The notes under the pieces: model-generated
Told to the model about the DNA's origin: nothing
The model's input: the letters and a program-made list of their open reading frames with translations, nothing else
Databases searched by the model: none
Program-made: the position numbers and the translations under genes
Part shown: in pieces, positions 1-5,251 of the stretch
Numbering within the stretch: position 1 is the first letter of the stretch
Layout of the letters: each line of letters opens with the position of its first letter
Assembly (NCBI GenBank): GCA_023379515.1
Contig: JAMCQQ010000227.1
Coordinates: 3,958 to 9,208, forward strand
DNA from: Actinomycetota bacterium
GTDB lineage: Bacteria; Actinomycetota; Humimicrobiia; Humimicrobiales; Humimicrobiaceae
Reading direction: 5' to 3'
DNA: 5,251 nucleotides

Positions 1-60
1 TATGAACGAACAATTCTTTTTAACTTTGATCCCGAAGCCTTCATGGCGACATCATATTAG
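1..60 (+). CDS. Possible C-terminal tail of an upstream gene (partial)
   Basis: Frame 1 is open from the window edge to a TAG at 58-60 and would encode YERTILFNFDPEAFMATSY. I do not recognise the protein. Three things favour a real gene end: the frame is open to the edge, a strong intrinsic terminator starts about 26 nt after the stop, and GC is higher here than in the following intergenic stretch. If real, this could be the host gene beside which the transposon sits, as glmS flanks Tn7, because it points toward the tnsA-proximal end. Nineteen codons is too short to prove coding, and another frame (2-112) is also open. Confidence 0.3.
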   Translation, partial: YERTILFNFDPEAFMATSY

Positions 61-85
61 TAAAACCGTTCCCGTTTACGAAAGT

Positions 86-128
86 TCTCAGCCCTGCAAT
101 ATCAAGGGTTGAGGATTTTTTAGTTTTT
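86..128 (+). terminator. Rho-independent terminator of the upstream gene
   Basis: The arms CTCAGCCCT (87-95) and AGGGTTGAG (105-113) form a 9-bp stem with one G-U pair and a 9-nt loop. Two T-rich tracts follow (116-121 and 124-128). The opposite strand lacks a T-tract after the stem, so termination is predicted only for + strand transcripts, those coming from the left edge. It would insulate the tns operon from upstream transcription. An inverted repeat of this kind could also be a recombination site, but the T-tract makes a terminator the better reading. Confidence 0.65.
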
Positions 129-156
129 ATATGAGAATATATTTCTTATAAAACCG

Positions 157-178
157 AATAACTTAATATGTTCCCATA
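157..178 (+). repeat. 22-bp end repeat, copy 1 (candidate TnsB-binding site)
   Basis: This AT-rich 22-mer starts AATAA and ends TTCCCATA. It matches the copy at 187-208 at 18 of 22 positions, differing at positions 6, 8, 12 and 14. Tn7-type ends carry several 22-bp TnsB sites, and the location between the upstream terminator and tnsA fits the tnsA-proximal transposon end. The binding role is inferred from length, number and position. No matching opposite end is present in the window. Confidence 0.5.
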
Positions 179-186
179 GCGTAAAA

Positions 187-208
187 AATAAGTAAATTTA
201 TTCCCATA
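187..208 (+). repeat. 22-bp end repeat, copy 2 (candidate TnsB-binding site)
   Basis: This second copy begins exactly 30 bp after the start of copy 1, leaving an 8-bp spacer, in the same orientation. The shared core is AATAA at the left and TTCCCATA at the right. A more degenerate third copy may exist around 227-248, where TTCCAATA recurs with only about 12 of 22 matches. The precise transposon terminus is unresolved: the only TGT trinucleotides between the window start and this copy's end are inside or beside the repeats (169 and, just after, 209). Confidence 0.5.
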
Positions 209-260
209 TGTTTGGTATTAAAACAGAGTTTTATAAAAAATTCCAATAAGTTATGAACAT

Positions 261-287
261 TTTGGATAATTTTAACGTCTGTATAAT
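261..287 (+). promoter_or_regulatory. Putative sigma-A-type promoter of the tns operon
   Basis: A perfect TATAAT -10 hexamer lies at 282-287. The best -35 candidate, TTTGGA at 261-266, is weak and 15 bp away, slightly shorter than optimal. Transcription would start near 294, giving a leader of about 58 nt before tnsA. It sits just downstream of the candidate TnsB sites, so transposase bound to the end could repress its own operon; autorepression of this kind is inferred here. In AT-rich DNA a TATAAT can occur by chance. Confidence 0.35.
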
Positions 288-290
288 TGA

Positions 291-330
291 AAGTCGAAAT
301 AGCATATAAAAAGTCATATCAAGTCGAAAA
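291..330 (+). repeat. Short direct repeats AAGTCGAAA in the tnsA leader
   Basis: AAGTCGAAA occurs at 291-299 and again at 321-329, exactly 30 bp apart, with a related AAGTCATAT at 311-319. The pair lies at the start of and within the predicted 5' leader of tnsA. The 30-bp spacing equals that of the 22-bp repeats upstream. The role is unknown; operator half-sites for a regulator or degenerate transposase contacts are possible. The repeats are short enough that chance is not excluded. Confidence 0.35.
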
Positions 331-351
331 ACAAAATTTGAGAGGTATTGA

Positions 352-1023
352 ATGAGCCGAAAGATCCCTGTTTGGATACCCCCAAGAGGTAAGTATGGGA
401 GTACCATATATGAAGACTATAGTCCAAAGTTAAAAAGAATTGTTCGTTCATACAGTTCACTGGAAAGAGATCATTTTGTGTTAGTAGAAACCGCTCCCCA
501 AATAATTGATTTTTGTGAACAGTGCGAAAGAATACAGGGAGTCGTGAATGGGGAGTTGGTTGAATCTATCATTGATTATTGGTTGTTATATGCAGATGGA
601 ACAGAAGTGTATCGTGAAATAAAATACTCTGCTGATCTACAACCTTCCTCAAAAAAATTTGGAAAAGCACTCCGGCAAATATCGGCACAAAAAGAATACT
701 GCTCTAGAAACTCTTACAATCACGAAGTCTTTACAGATGAAAATATTAGAGATAAACGACTACTCATTACTAATTTGAGGTTTTTAATACCATTTGGTAG
801 GGATGAAAGACGTTGCAAAGAAGCTGAAAAGCTAGTTCTTAAAGAGTTGATGAAATTCGAGCAACTCAGCATTTATAAATTATACAAGAATATCAATTAT
901 AATGAAGAATCGCTTAAATACGCCGTATATTACCTGCTTTACAAAAGAAGACTTCAAGCAGATTTAGATAATCAACCACTGGGACCTAGAACGGAGGTTA
1001 GATTGTGCCAAAACCAAGAGTAA
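352..1023 (+). CDS. tnsA: TnsA-like transposon endonuclease
   Basis: This encodes a 223-residue TnsA-family protein, a restriction-endonuclease-like enzyme that cuts the 5' strands at the transposon ends, next to the 3' cuts made by TnsB. Visible catalytic candidates are E38 (SSLERD), D75 (IIDYW) and the E89-x-K91 pair (YREIKY), in the order and rough spacing of the E63, D114, Q130-x-K132 set of Tn7 TnsA. Here the QxK is ExK, as in classical restriction-type nucleases. Residues about 155-205 would be the C-terminal winged-helix part that contacts TnsC. The protein is shorter than Tn7 TnsA (273 aa), similar in size to compact TnsA proteins of CRISPR-associated Tn7 relatives. The ATG is preceded by GAGAGGT at 340-346. 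Its last 19 nt overlap tnsB, so the two subunits are probably translationally coupled. Its presence implies cut-and-paste rather than replicative transposition. Confidence 0.88.
   Translation: MSRKIPVWIPPRGKYGSTIYEDYSPKLKRIVRSYSSLERDHFVLVETAPQIIDFCEQCERIQGVVNGELVESIIDYWLLYADGTEVYREIKYSADLQPSSKKFGKALRQISAQKEYCSRNSYNHEVFTDENIRDKRLLITNLRFLIPFGRDERRCKEAEKLVLKELMKFEQLSIYKLYKNINYNEESLKYAVYYLLYKRRLQADLDNQPLGPRTEVRLCQNQE
992..1007 (+). promoter_or_regulatory. Ribosome-binding site and GTG start of tnsB inside tnsA
   Basis: GGAGG at 993-997 sits 7 nt before a GTG at 1005. Both lie within the last codons of tnsA. This strong site decides the start: the first in-frame ATG is at 1038, with no comparable purine run at the right distance. 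Placing the signal inside the upstream gene suggests coupled translation of the two transposase subunits. Confidence 0.75.
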
Positions 1024-3068
1024 CTTCTAAAGCTTTAATGAGCATTGACAGAATAGATACTTCCGTTTGGAAACAAGTTTTTCCTGATTCATTACCAGAA
1101 AAGGAAAGGGAAATTTATTTAAATAGAAAAAGTGCTGTTGATGATTATCTCCAGGGAAAAAGGAAAGTGGAGGATATTGCTACAATACACGGGATCTCCA
1201 GAAGATGGCTAAGTACACTCGTAAATAGATGTTTAATGGAACATCCAGATGGGGATATTTGGGGATATCGTGCATTAATACCAAACACAACTGTTAAAGA
1301 GAGAAAAAGCAAAGATTTATCAGAATGCAAACCGCATTCGAAATATGGAGGCCTGTCAGGTGCATTTAGAAACCTATTAGACTCTTATCCAGAATTAGAA
1401 GATTATATAAAAAAAGAATGGCTCGGAATTAAAAAGCACAAAGATCCTGAACTTCTTTTAGAGAATAGAATTAGTTTTAAGGTTATGCACAGAAGGTTTA
1501 GGGATAAATGCCGGGCGCTTGGTATTGAGAGTCATATGTATCCTTTTAATACTAAAAAAATCGCGTGGAGTTCATTAAGAACTTTTTGTAAACTTCTTGA
1601 AGAACGACATTTCGCAACTGCTGCCAAATCACGTTATGGAGAAAGAGCTGGAAGACTAGCCCGAAATGTACCGCAAGAAGAGAGGTACTATGTTGACCGT
1701 CCATATCATAGAGTGGAATTTGACGCTCATAGAATAGATTACTTAATGATGGTAATTTTCAAATTACCCAACGGAGATACTCAAACTCAATTATTAAAAA
1801 GACTATGGATTTTAACTATTATAGATACTGCAACACGGTGCATATTGGGTAAATACATTTCCTTTCACGAAAATTACACATCTGAAGATGTGTTAAGGTG
1901 CATTCAAAATGCAATAGTTCCGTGGAAAAAAAAGGAACTTCAAATACCTGGGCTTACATATAATAAAGATGCTGGCATGCCATCGGATATTAAAGAATGT
2001 GCTTGGGGCCTATGGGATGAGATAAGTTATGATAATGCAAAATCAAATATTTCTCAGATCGTTGTAGACAGATTAGAAAACTACTTATATTCATCCGTAA
2101 TTAGAGGTCCTGTTGAAACGCCGGAATTTAGATCAATACAAGAGACCTTTTACCGAACGTTGGAGGAAAGTTTTGGTCATAGGTTGCCAAGCACTACAGG
2201 ATCTTCAACAAGTGATATAAGAAGACAGAATCCCGAAAAAATGGCTTTACAATATAAAATAACCCACGATGAATTGGAAGAACTATCAGATGTAGTTATA
2301 GCAAATTATAATGGAGAGCCCCATTCTGAACTGTATTGGCATTCCCCACTTGAGACTTTAAAACAAAGATTAACACCGTATGAATCTGAGGAACCCAGAT
2401 TTGAGATAAGAATATTGCCTGAATCTGAGAGAGATAATCTTAGGTTTTTCACAATGACTGATAAGAGAAAAGTCGTAGGTAATATTAAGCAAGGCAGAAG
2501 ACCTTATATTAATTGGAAGAACGCAAGATATACCAGTTCAATATTAGCTGATTCCCCAGATCTAATTGGCAAAACCTTGAGTCTGGAGATTGATATTGAC
2601 GATGTAAGAAGAATTCGTGCATATTTACCTAGTGGCGCAGAACTTGGAGAATTATATGCTGTAGGTGGGTGGGGGAGAACTAAACACAGTTTAAAAACTA
2701 GAGAAACTATAATACAGCTATATAATGAAAAACAACTACATTACCTTTCAAATGATGACCCTATTATAATATATCAAAATTTTCTACGCGAGAAAAGCAA
2801 AAAAGATAGAGCTTCCGCTAATGCATTGGTCACTTTAATAAGAGGTGCGGAAGAATCTGGAGACTATGATAATATTGTCCATGAAGACAACCTAACCCCC
2901 ACTAACGCTAATAATAAATCCAAAAAAGCAAATACAGAAAATAATATTACAAAAGATGAAGCAAGTGAGAGATCAAATGAAACAAACTTTAACAAAATAG
3001 ACAACGGTGATAATAATTCGGTTAATACACCTAAGTTAAGATTGTTGAAAAAAGCAATAGTATTTTAA
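1005..3068 (+). CDS. tnsB: TnsB-like DDE transposase
   Basis: This 687-residue TnsB/TniA-family transposase recognises the transposon ends and carries out 3'-strand cleavage and strand transfer. Residues about 40-80 form an N-terminal helix-turn-helix (GISRRWLSTLVNR), and about 115-200 a second DNA-binding region. The RNase-H-fold catalytic core spans about 230-445, with D240 (VEFDAHRID), D343 (SYDNAKSN) and E380 (SIQETFYRTLEE). The 36 residues between the last two match the DD35E pattern of the family. A Mu-transposase-like beta-barrel follows at about 460-555. Residues about 626-676 are Asn/Lys-rich and probably disordered, ending in a short basic-hydrophobic tail (PKLRLLKKAIVF). In studied relatives a tail of this kind binds TnsC. 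Length is close to Tn7 TnsB (702 aa) and all catalytic residues are present, so the gene looks intact. It starts with GTG and overlaps tnsA by 19 nt. Confidence 0.93.
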   Translation: MPKPRVTSKALMSIDRIDTSVWKQVFPDSLPEKEREIYLNRKSAVDDYLQGKRKVEDIATIHGISRRWLSTLVNRCLMEHPDGDIWGYRALIPNTTVKERKSKDLSECKPHSKYGGLSGAFRNLLDSYPELEDYIKKEWLGIKKHKDPELLLENRISFKVMHRRFRDKCRALGIESHMYPFNTKKIAWSSLRTFCKLLEERHFATAAKSRYGERAGRLARNVPQEERYYVDRPYHRVEFDAHRIDYLMMVIFKLPNGDTQTQLLKRLWILTIIDTATRCILGKYISFHENYTSEDVLRCIQNAIVPWKKKELQIPGLTYNKDAGMPSDIKECAWGLWDEISYDNAKSNISQIVVDRLENYLYSSVIRGPVETPEFRSIQETFYRTLEESFGHRLPSTTGSSTSDIRRQNPEKMALQYKITHDELEELSDVVIANYNGEPHSELYWHSPLETLKQRLTPYESEEPRFEIRILPESERDNLRFFTMTDKRKVVGNIKQGRRPYINWKNARYTSSILADSPDLIGKTLSLEIDIDDVRRIRAYLPSGAELGELYAVGGWGRTKHSLKTRETIIQLYNEKQLHYLSNDDPIIIYQNFLREKSKKDRASANALVTLIRGAEESGDYDNIVHEDNLTPTNANNKSKKANTENNITKDEASERSNETNFNKIDNGDNNSVNTPKLRLLKKAIVF

Positions 3069-3086
3069 AGAGGTGAGATTCGATTG
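3067..3086 (+). promoter_or_regulatory. Ribosome-binding site and TTG start of tnsC
   Basis: AGAGGTGAG at 3069-3077, directly after and touching the tnsB stop (3066-3068), lies about 6 nt before a TTG at 3084. The next in-frame codons give VKPSILNG. No in-frame ATG with a ribosome-binding site is near, so TTG is the best start. Non-ATG starts with strong purine sites are common in low-GC Gram-positive bacteria. Confidence 0.7.
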
Positions 3087-4070
3087 GTAAAACCAAGCAT
3101 TTTAAACGGAATCAATATAGATTTACTAGACCCTAAACTTCATCCGATTAATACCAAAAGATATATCCTATCAACTCCTCCTGTCAATGAAGTTATCCAG
3201 AATATATCTGCCTGTATTGATAAAAAAGACACAGGTGCAATAATATACGGACGACCACGTTTAGGAAAAACTTTTGCATTGAGGGCTCTAAAGGTATATT
3301 TACAGGATGGCTATGGTGATATTCCAATTTTCACCATAAACCAAACATGGCAGCAGTATGCAAGAGAAAAAAGATTTTATGAAGATTTGCTAGCTTCTTC
3401 AGGACATGACCTGATAAGTAAAGGAAACTCCGATGAAAAAAGGAGAAGGTTAATAAACCATCTTTCTAATGAAATTGATAAAAGTCAAAAGGGTATGATG
3501 GTTTTGTTTATTGATGAAGCCCAACATCTTCTTGAACCTCACTATTATTGGCTTATGGATATCTATAATGCGTTAGAATCTAAGGGGTATTACGTGTTCT
3601 ACCTTTTGGTGGGTCAAAAAGAATTACGACACCGTAGAAGTACTTTTATTGAGCAAGAACGCCAACAGATAGTTGGTAGATTCATGGTAAGAGAGTATGC
3701 ATTTAGTGGTATCAGAACTGAAGAAGATATTAAAGAATTACTCGAAGGCTACGATGAATTGACTGAATATCCAGAAGGGAGTAATATTTCTTTTACAAAT
3801 TACTTCTTTCCGGAGGCTTTTAGTACTGGGCATAGAATTAGTACATTCTCTGAAAAAATGTTCAATATTTTTACTAATAAAAGAATTGAAGTAAAGTTAA
3901 GTGGAAAACCTGAGATACCCATGAAATATCTCACTAGTACGATTGAGTATCTCTTCAAGGAATACGGACTGCACAGTAAAAAGCCATCCGAATGGATTAA
4001 TCACAGTATGCTTGAAGAATCCATAAGGCAATCTGGTTATATTCAGGCAGAACTAGGACTCCAAGGGTAA
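3084..4070 (+). CDS. tnsC: TnsC-like AAA+ ATPase, transposition regulator
   Basis: This 328-residue AAA+ ATPase belongs to the TnsC/TniB family. Such proteins assemble on target DNA with ATP, receive the target signal from TniQ/TnsD and activate TnsA-TnsB. Walker A is GRPRLGKT (56-63, K62 contacting phosphate). Walker B is MMVLFIDEAQHL (138-149, D144 and E145). A sensor-1-like strand ends in LLVGQKEL (174-181), and GRFMVREYAF (198-207) matches the conserved region after it where TniB/TnsC proteins place basic residues. The protein is much shorter than Tn7 TnsC (555 aa) and close to the compact TnsC of CRISPR-associated and Tn5053-type elements. It lacks the long terminal extensions of Tn7 TnsC, so contacts with TnsA may differ. 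The gene follows tnsB by 15 nt and precedes tniQ by 16 nt, in one operon. No defect is visible. Confidence 0.92.
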   Translation: MVKPSILNGINIDLLDPKLHPINTKRYILSTPPVNEVIQNISACIDKKDTGAIIYGRPRLGKTFALRALKVYLQDGYGDIPIFTINQTWQQYAREKRFYEDLLASSGHDLISKGNSDEKRRRLINHLSNEIDKSQKGMMVLFIDEAQHLLEPHYYWLMDIYNALESKGYYVFYLLVGQKELRHRRSTFIEQERQQIVGRFMVREYAFSGIRTEEDIKELLEGYDELTEYPEGSNISFTNYFFPEAFSTGHRISTFSEKMFNIFTNKRIEVKLSGKPEIPMKYLTSTIEYLFKEYGLHSKKPSEWINHSMLEESIRQSGYIQAELGLQG

Positions 4071-4086
4071 GGTAGTGAAGCAATAA

Positions 4087-5217
4087 ATGTTCTTTAAGTT
4101 GATAAGTCCATCTAGCAGTAATCAAAGTTCAATTACATGGAATAATGCATGGGTAAAAAATGGGGAATCTCTAAGAAATATAATCATAAAATTAGCGTTT
4201 TCAAACATGTGGAATGTTAGGGATCTTAGAAAACTAATACTAAATGCAAAAGATCCTTTTGAAGAGGAGATGTGCTTGAAAATAGGCACTAGAAATATTG
4301 CATTTTTTGAAAGACTTAATTTTGACTTGGAAATAATAAGGAATAGTAGTTATGCCCCAATATTAGAATATCTAGAGGAAAATAACTATTATTTAGGAAG
4401 ATATAGACCAGTGAGGGAATTTCAATCAAATTTTTTAAATAACTACACAGATCATAATCTTAGGTATTGCCCAATTTGTATGTCAATGGGGCATCACTAT
4501 ACCTATTTTCAGACTAAATCTGTTAAGAATTGCTTGATTCATAACGAAAAATTACATTCAGTATGTCCCACTTGCAAAAAACCTATTCCATATATAATAA
4601 ATAATTATAACATTAAAGCTATTAATAAGTTAAGCATTGATTCAATGGAAGAGTGTACAAACATCTGCTTAAATTGTTTTGGACCCTTATCAAATGTTAA
4701 AAACATAAAAAACCCCTCCTCTTTTGAAGACCGTATAGCTTCAAAAACAACTTCATTCTTTATTCATAATATATTGTTGCTTGACAATGAATTAGTTATT
4801 GATAAGAGTTCTAGTTGGGCAGTGAATAGTTATTTCTCTAAAGTTGGTTCTAATATAATATATTTTAATGTAAAAACTGGCCGCAATAAGTTTTCGGCTC
4901 GACTAAATGAGAGTCAATACATAGATATAAATGATTGTTATTGGAAAATATATAAATCGGTTTGCAGATTTATAAGAAAACAAATTATCAATAAAAAACA
5001 CCAGAGATATTTACATAATATTACAACCTGGGGAACTGAAGAAATTATATTAGAACCGTTCAGTTATGTCTATTTCAGATGTATAGTTGAAAAGAAAGAT
5101 AGATTTTATCGCATTGATAAAAAACCTGAAAATTGGCCCCCGGAAGAAATAGATGAAGGTTCTTACATACCTGACAAAAACTGTATAGGATATATATATA
5201 GTATTCAAAAACACTGA
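4087..5217 (+). CDS. tniQ: TniQ/TnsD-family target-selection protein, 3' end uncertain
   Basis: This 376-residue TniQ-family protein is the component that selects the insertion site and recruits TnsC. The N-terminal part has the family's zinc-binding array: C128-P-I-C131, H136/H137, C149-L-I-H152 and C160-x2-C163, with a further cysteine cluster C190, C194, C197. The stretch C149-L-I-H-N-E-K-L-H is typical of TniQ. After about residue 200 there is a C-terminal region with a basic helical stretch (YKSVCRFIRKQI, about 289-300) and EPFSYVYF (323-330), resembling the DNA-binding C-terminal half of TnsD-like proteins, but shorter than Tn7 TnsD (508 aa). The ATG is fixed by an in-frame TAA at 4084-4086; the ribosome-binding site is weak (AAGGTAG near 4069-4075). 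The stop at 5215-5217 lies inside the second copy of a 38-bp repeat just after a TA run, so the true gene may be longer and frameshifted here. The coding sequence looks even more AT-rich than its neighbours. Confidence 0.85.
   Translation: MFFKLISPSSSNQSSITWNNAWVKNGESLRNIIIKLAFSNMWNVRDLRKLILNAKDPFEEEMCLKIGTRNIAFFERLNFDLEIIRNSSYAPILEYLEENNYYLGRYRPVREFQSNFLNNYTDHNLRYCPICMSMGHHYTYFQTKSVKNCLIHNEKLHSVCPTCKKPIPYIINNYNIKAINKLSIDSMEECTNICLNCFGPLSNVKNIKNPSSFEDRIASKTTSFFIHNILLLDNELVIDKSSSWAVNSYFSKVGSNIIYFNVKTGRNKFSARLNESQYIDINDCYWKIYKSVCRFIRKQIINKKHQRYLHNITTWGTEEIILEPFSYVYFRCIVEKKDRFYRIDKKPENWPPEEIDEGSYIPDKNCIGYIYSIQKH
5035..5072 (+). repeat. 38-bp direct repeat, copy 1 (inside tniQ)
   Basis: This copy begins ACTGAAGAAATT, ends CAGTTATGTCTA and is identical over 38 bp to 5213-5250. 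It encodes T317-Y329 of the TniQ-like protein (TEEIILEPFSYVY). The next base is T here and C after the second copy, which in the matching frame is a silent Tyr TAT/TAC difference. Confidence 0.95.
5190..5200 (+). repeat. TA dinucleotide run near the tniQ 3' end
   Basis: Eleven alternating A/T bases lie 15 nt before the tniQ stop codon. Runs like this are prone to slippage in replication and to sequencing or assembly error. Adding one TA unit here would move the reading frame past the stop at 5215 and keep it open to the window edge. Confidence 0.8.
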
Positions 5218-5250
5218 AGAAATTATATTAGAACCGTTCAGTTATGTCTA
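5213..5250 (+). repeat. 38-bp direct repeat, copy 2 (window edge)
   Basis: This exact second copy of 5035-5072 is displaced by 178 bp and reaches to within one base of the window end. It contains the tniQ stop codon (5215-5217), because 178 is not a multiple of three. Read from 5213 in the shifted frame it gives the same 13 residues as copy 1. It may be a tandem duplication, the remnant of a second related gene, or an assembly artefact; the window is too short to decide. Confidence 0.95.
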
Positions 5251-5251
5251 C

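Noticed and set aside
55..76. A third possible 22-bp end repeat with a TTCCC core
   Set aside because: It matches copy 2 at only about 14 of 22 positions, lies upstream of the terminator in higher-GC DNA and breaks the 30-bp spacing; kept as a note only.
2..112. A 36-codon open frame starting at ATG 2 (MNEQFFLTLIPKPSW...)
   Set aside because: No ribosome-binding site can be seen because it starts at the edge, it runs into the terminator stem, and the other frame ending at 60 before the terminator is a better gene end.
169..178. TGTTCCCATA as the literal transposon terminus (Tn7-type ends begin TGT)
   Set aside because: It would cut through the first 22-bp repeat, and no target duplication can be tested without the other end.
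287..310. TTGAAA (287-292) and TATAAA (305-310) as a promoter
   Set aside because: The spacer is only 12 bp, too short for a normal sigma-A promoter.
1145..1330. A 61-codon open frame on the - strand
   Set aside because: It lies wholly inside tnsB, antisense to its helix-turn-helix region, and has no recognisable domain; it is a shadow of the real gene.
5035..5250. The 38-bp repeats as a CRISPR array
   Set aside because: There are only two copies, the 140-bp gap is far longer than a spacer, the first copy is coding sequence within tniQ, and no cas gene is present.

Overview
The window carries the core transposition genes of a Tn7-superfamily transposon, in the order tnsA-tnsB-tnsC-tniQ, all on the + strand. 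They are packed as one operon covering about 4.9 kb of the 5.25 kb. The DNA is AT-rich, the ribosome-binding sites are purine-rich AGGAGG-type, and two of the four genes start with GTG or TTG. Together this suggests a low-GC Gram-positive (Bacillota, Bacillus/Paenibacillus-like) host. That is inference from composition and start-site style, not from a marker gene.

Layout. Bases 1-60 can be read as the last 19 codons and stop of an upstream gene, with a good Rho-independent terminator at 86-128. From about 115 the GC content falls by hand count from roughly 40% to the low twenties. There, two 22-bp repeats (157-178 and 187-208) lie exactly 30 bp apart and look like TnsB-binding sites of a transposon end. 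A putative promoter (-10 at 282-287) and a pair of short repeats precede tnsA. Then come tnsA (352-1023), tnsB (1005-3068, overlapping tnsA by 19 nt), tnsC (3084-4070, 15 nt gap) and a TniQ-family gene (4087-5217, 16 nt gap).

How the genes work together. In well-studied relatives, TnsB (DDE transposase) binds the ends and cuts and joins the 3' strands. TnsA (restriction-like nuclease) cuts the 5' strands, giving cut-and-paste movement. TnsC (AAA+ ATPase) links the transposase to the target, and TniQ/TnsD chooses the target. All catalytic motifs of TnsA, TnsB and TnsC are visible, so the core machine looks intact. No cas gene, CRISPR array, tnsE or cargo is present, so the targeting mode cannot be read from this window.

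The oddest feature is at the right edge. A perfect 38-bp direct repeat (5035-5072 and 5213-5250) has its first copy inside tniQ and its second copy across the tniQ stop codon, running to the window end. A TA run at 5190-5200 lies just before the second copy. Adding one TA unit there would remove the stop and read the second copy into the same 13 residues as the first. The tniQ end may therefore be a frameshift, a tandem duplication or an assembly artefact at a sequence edge.
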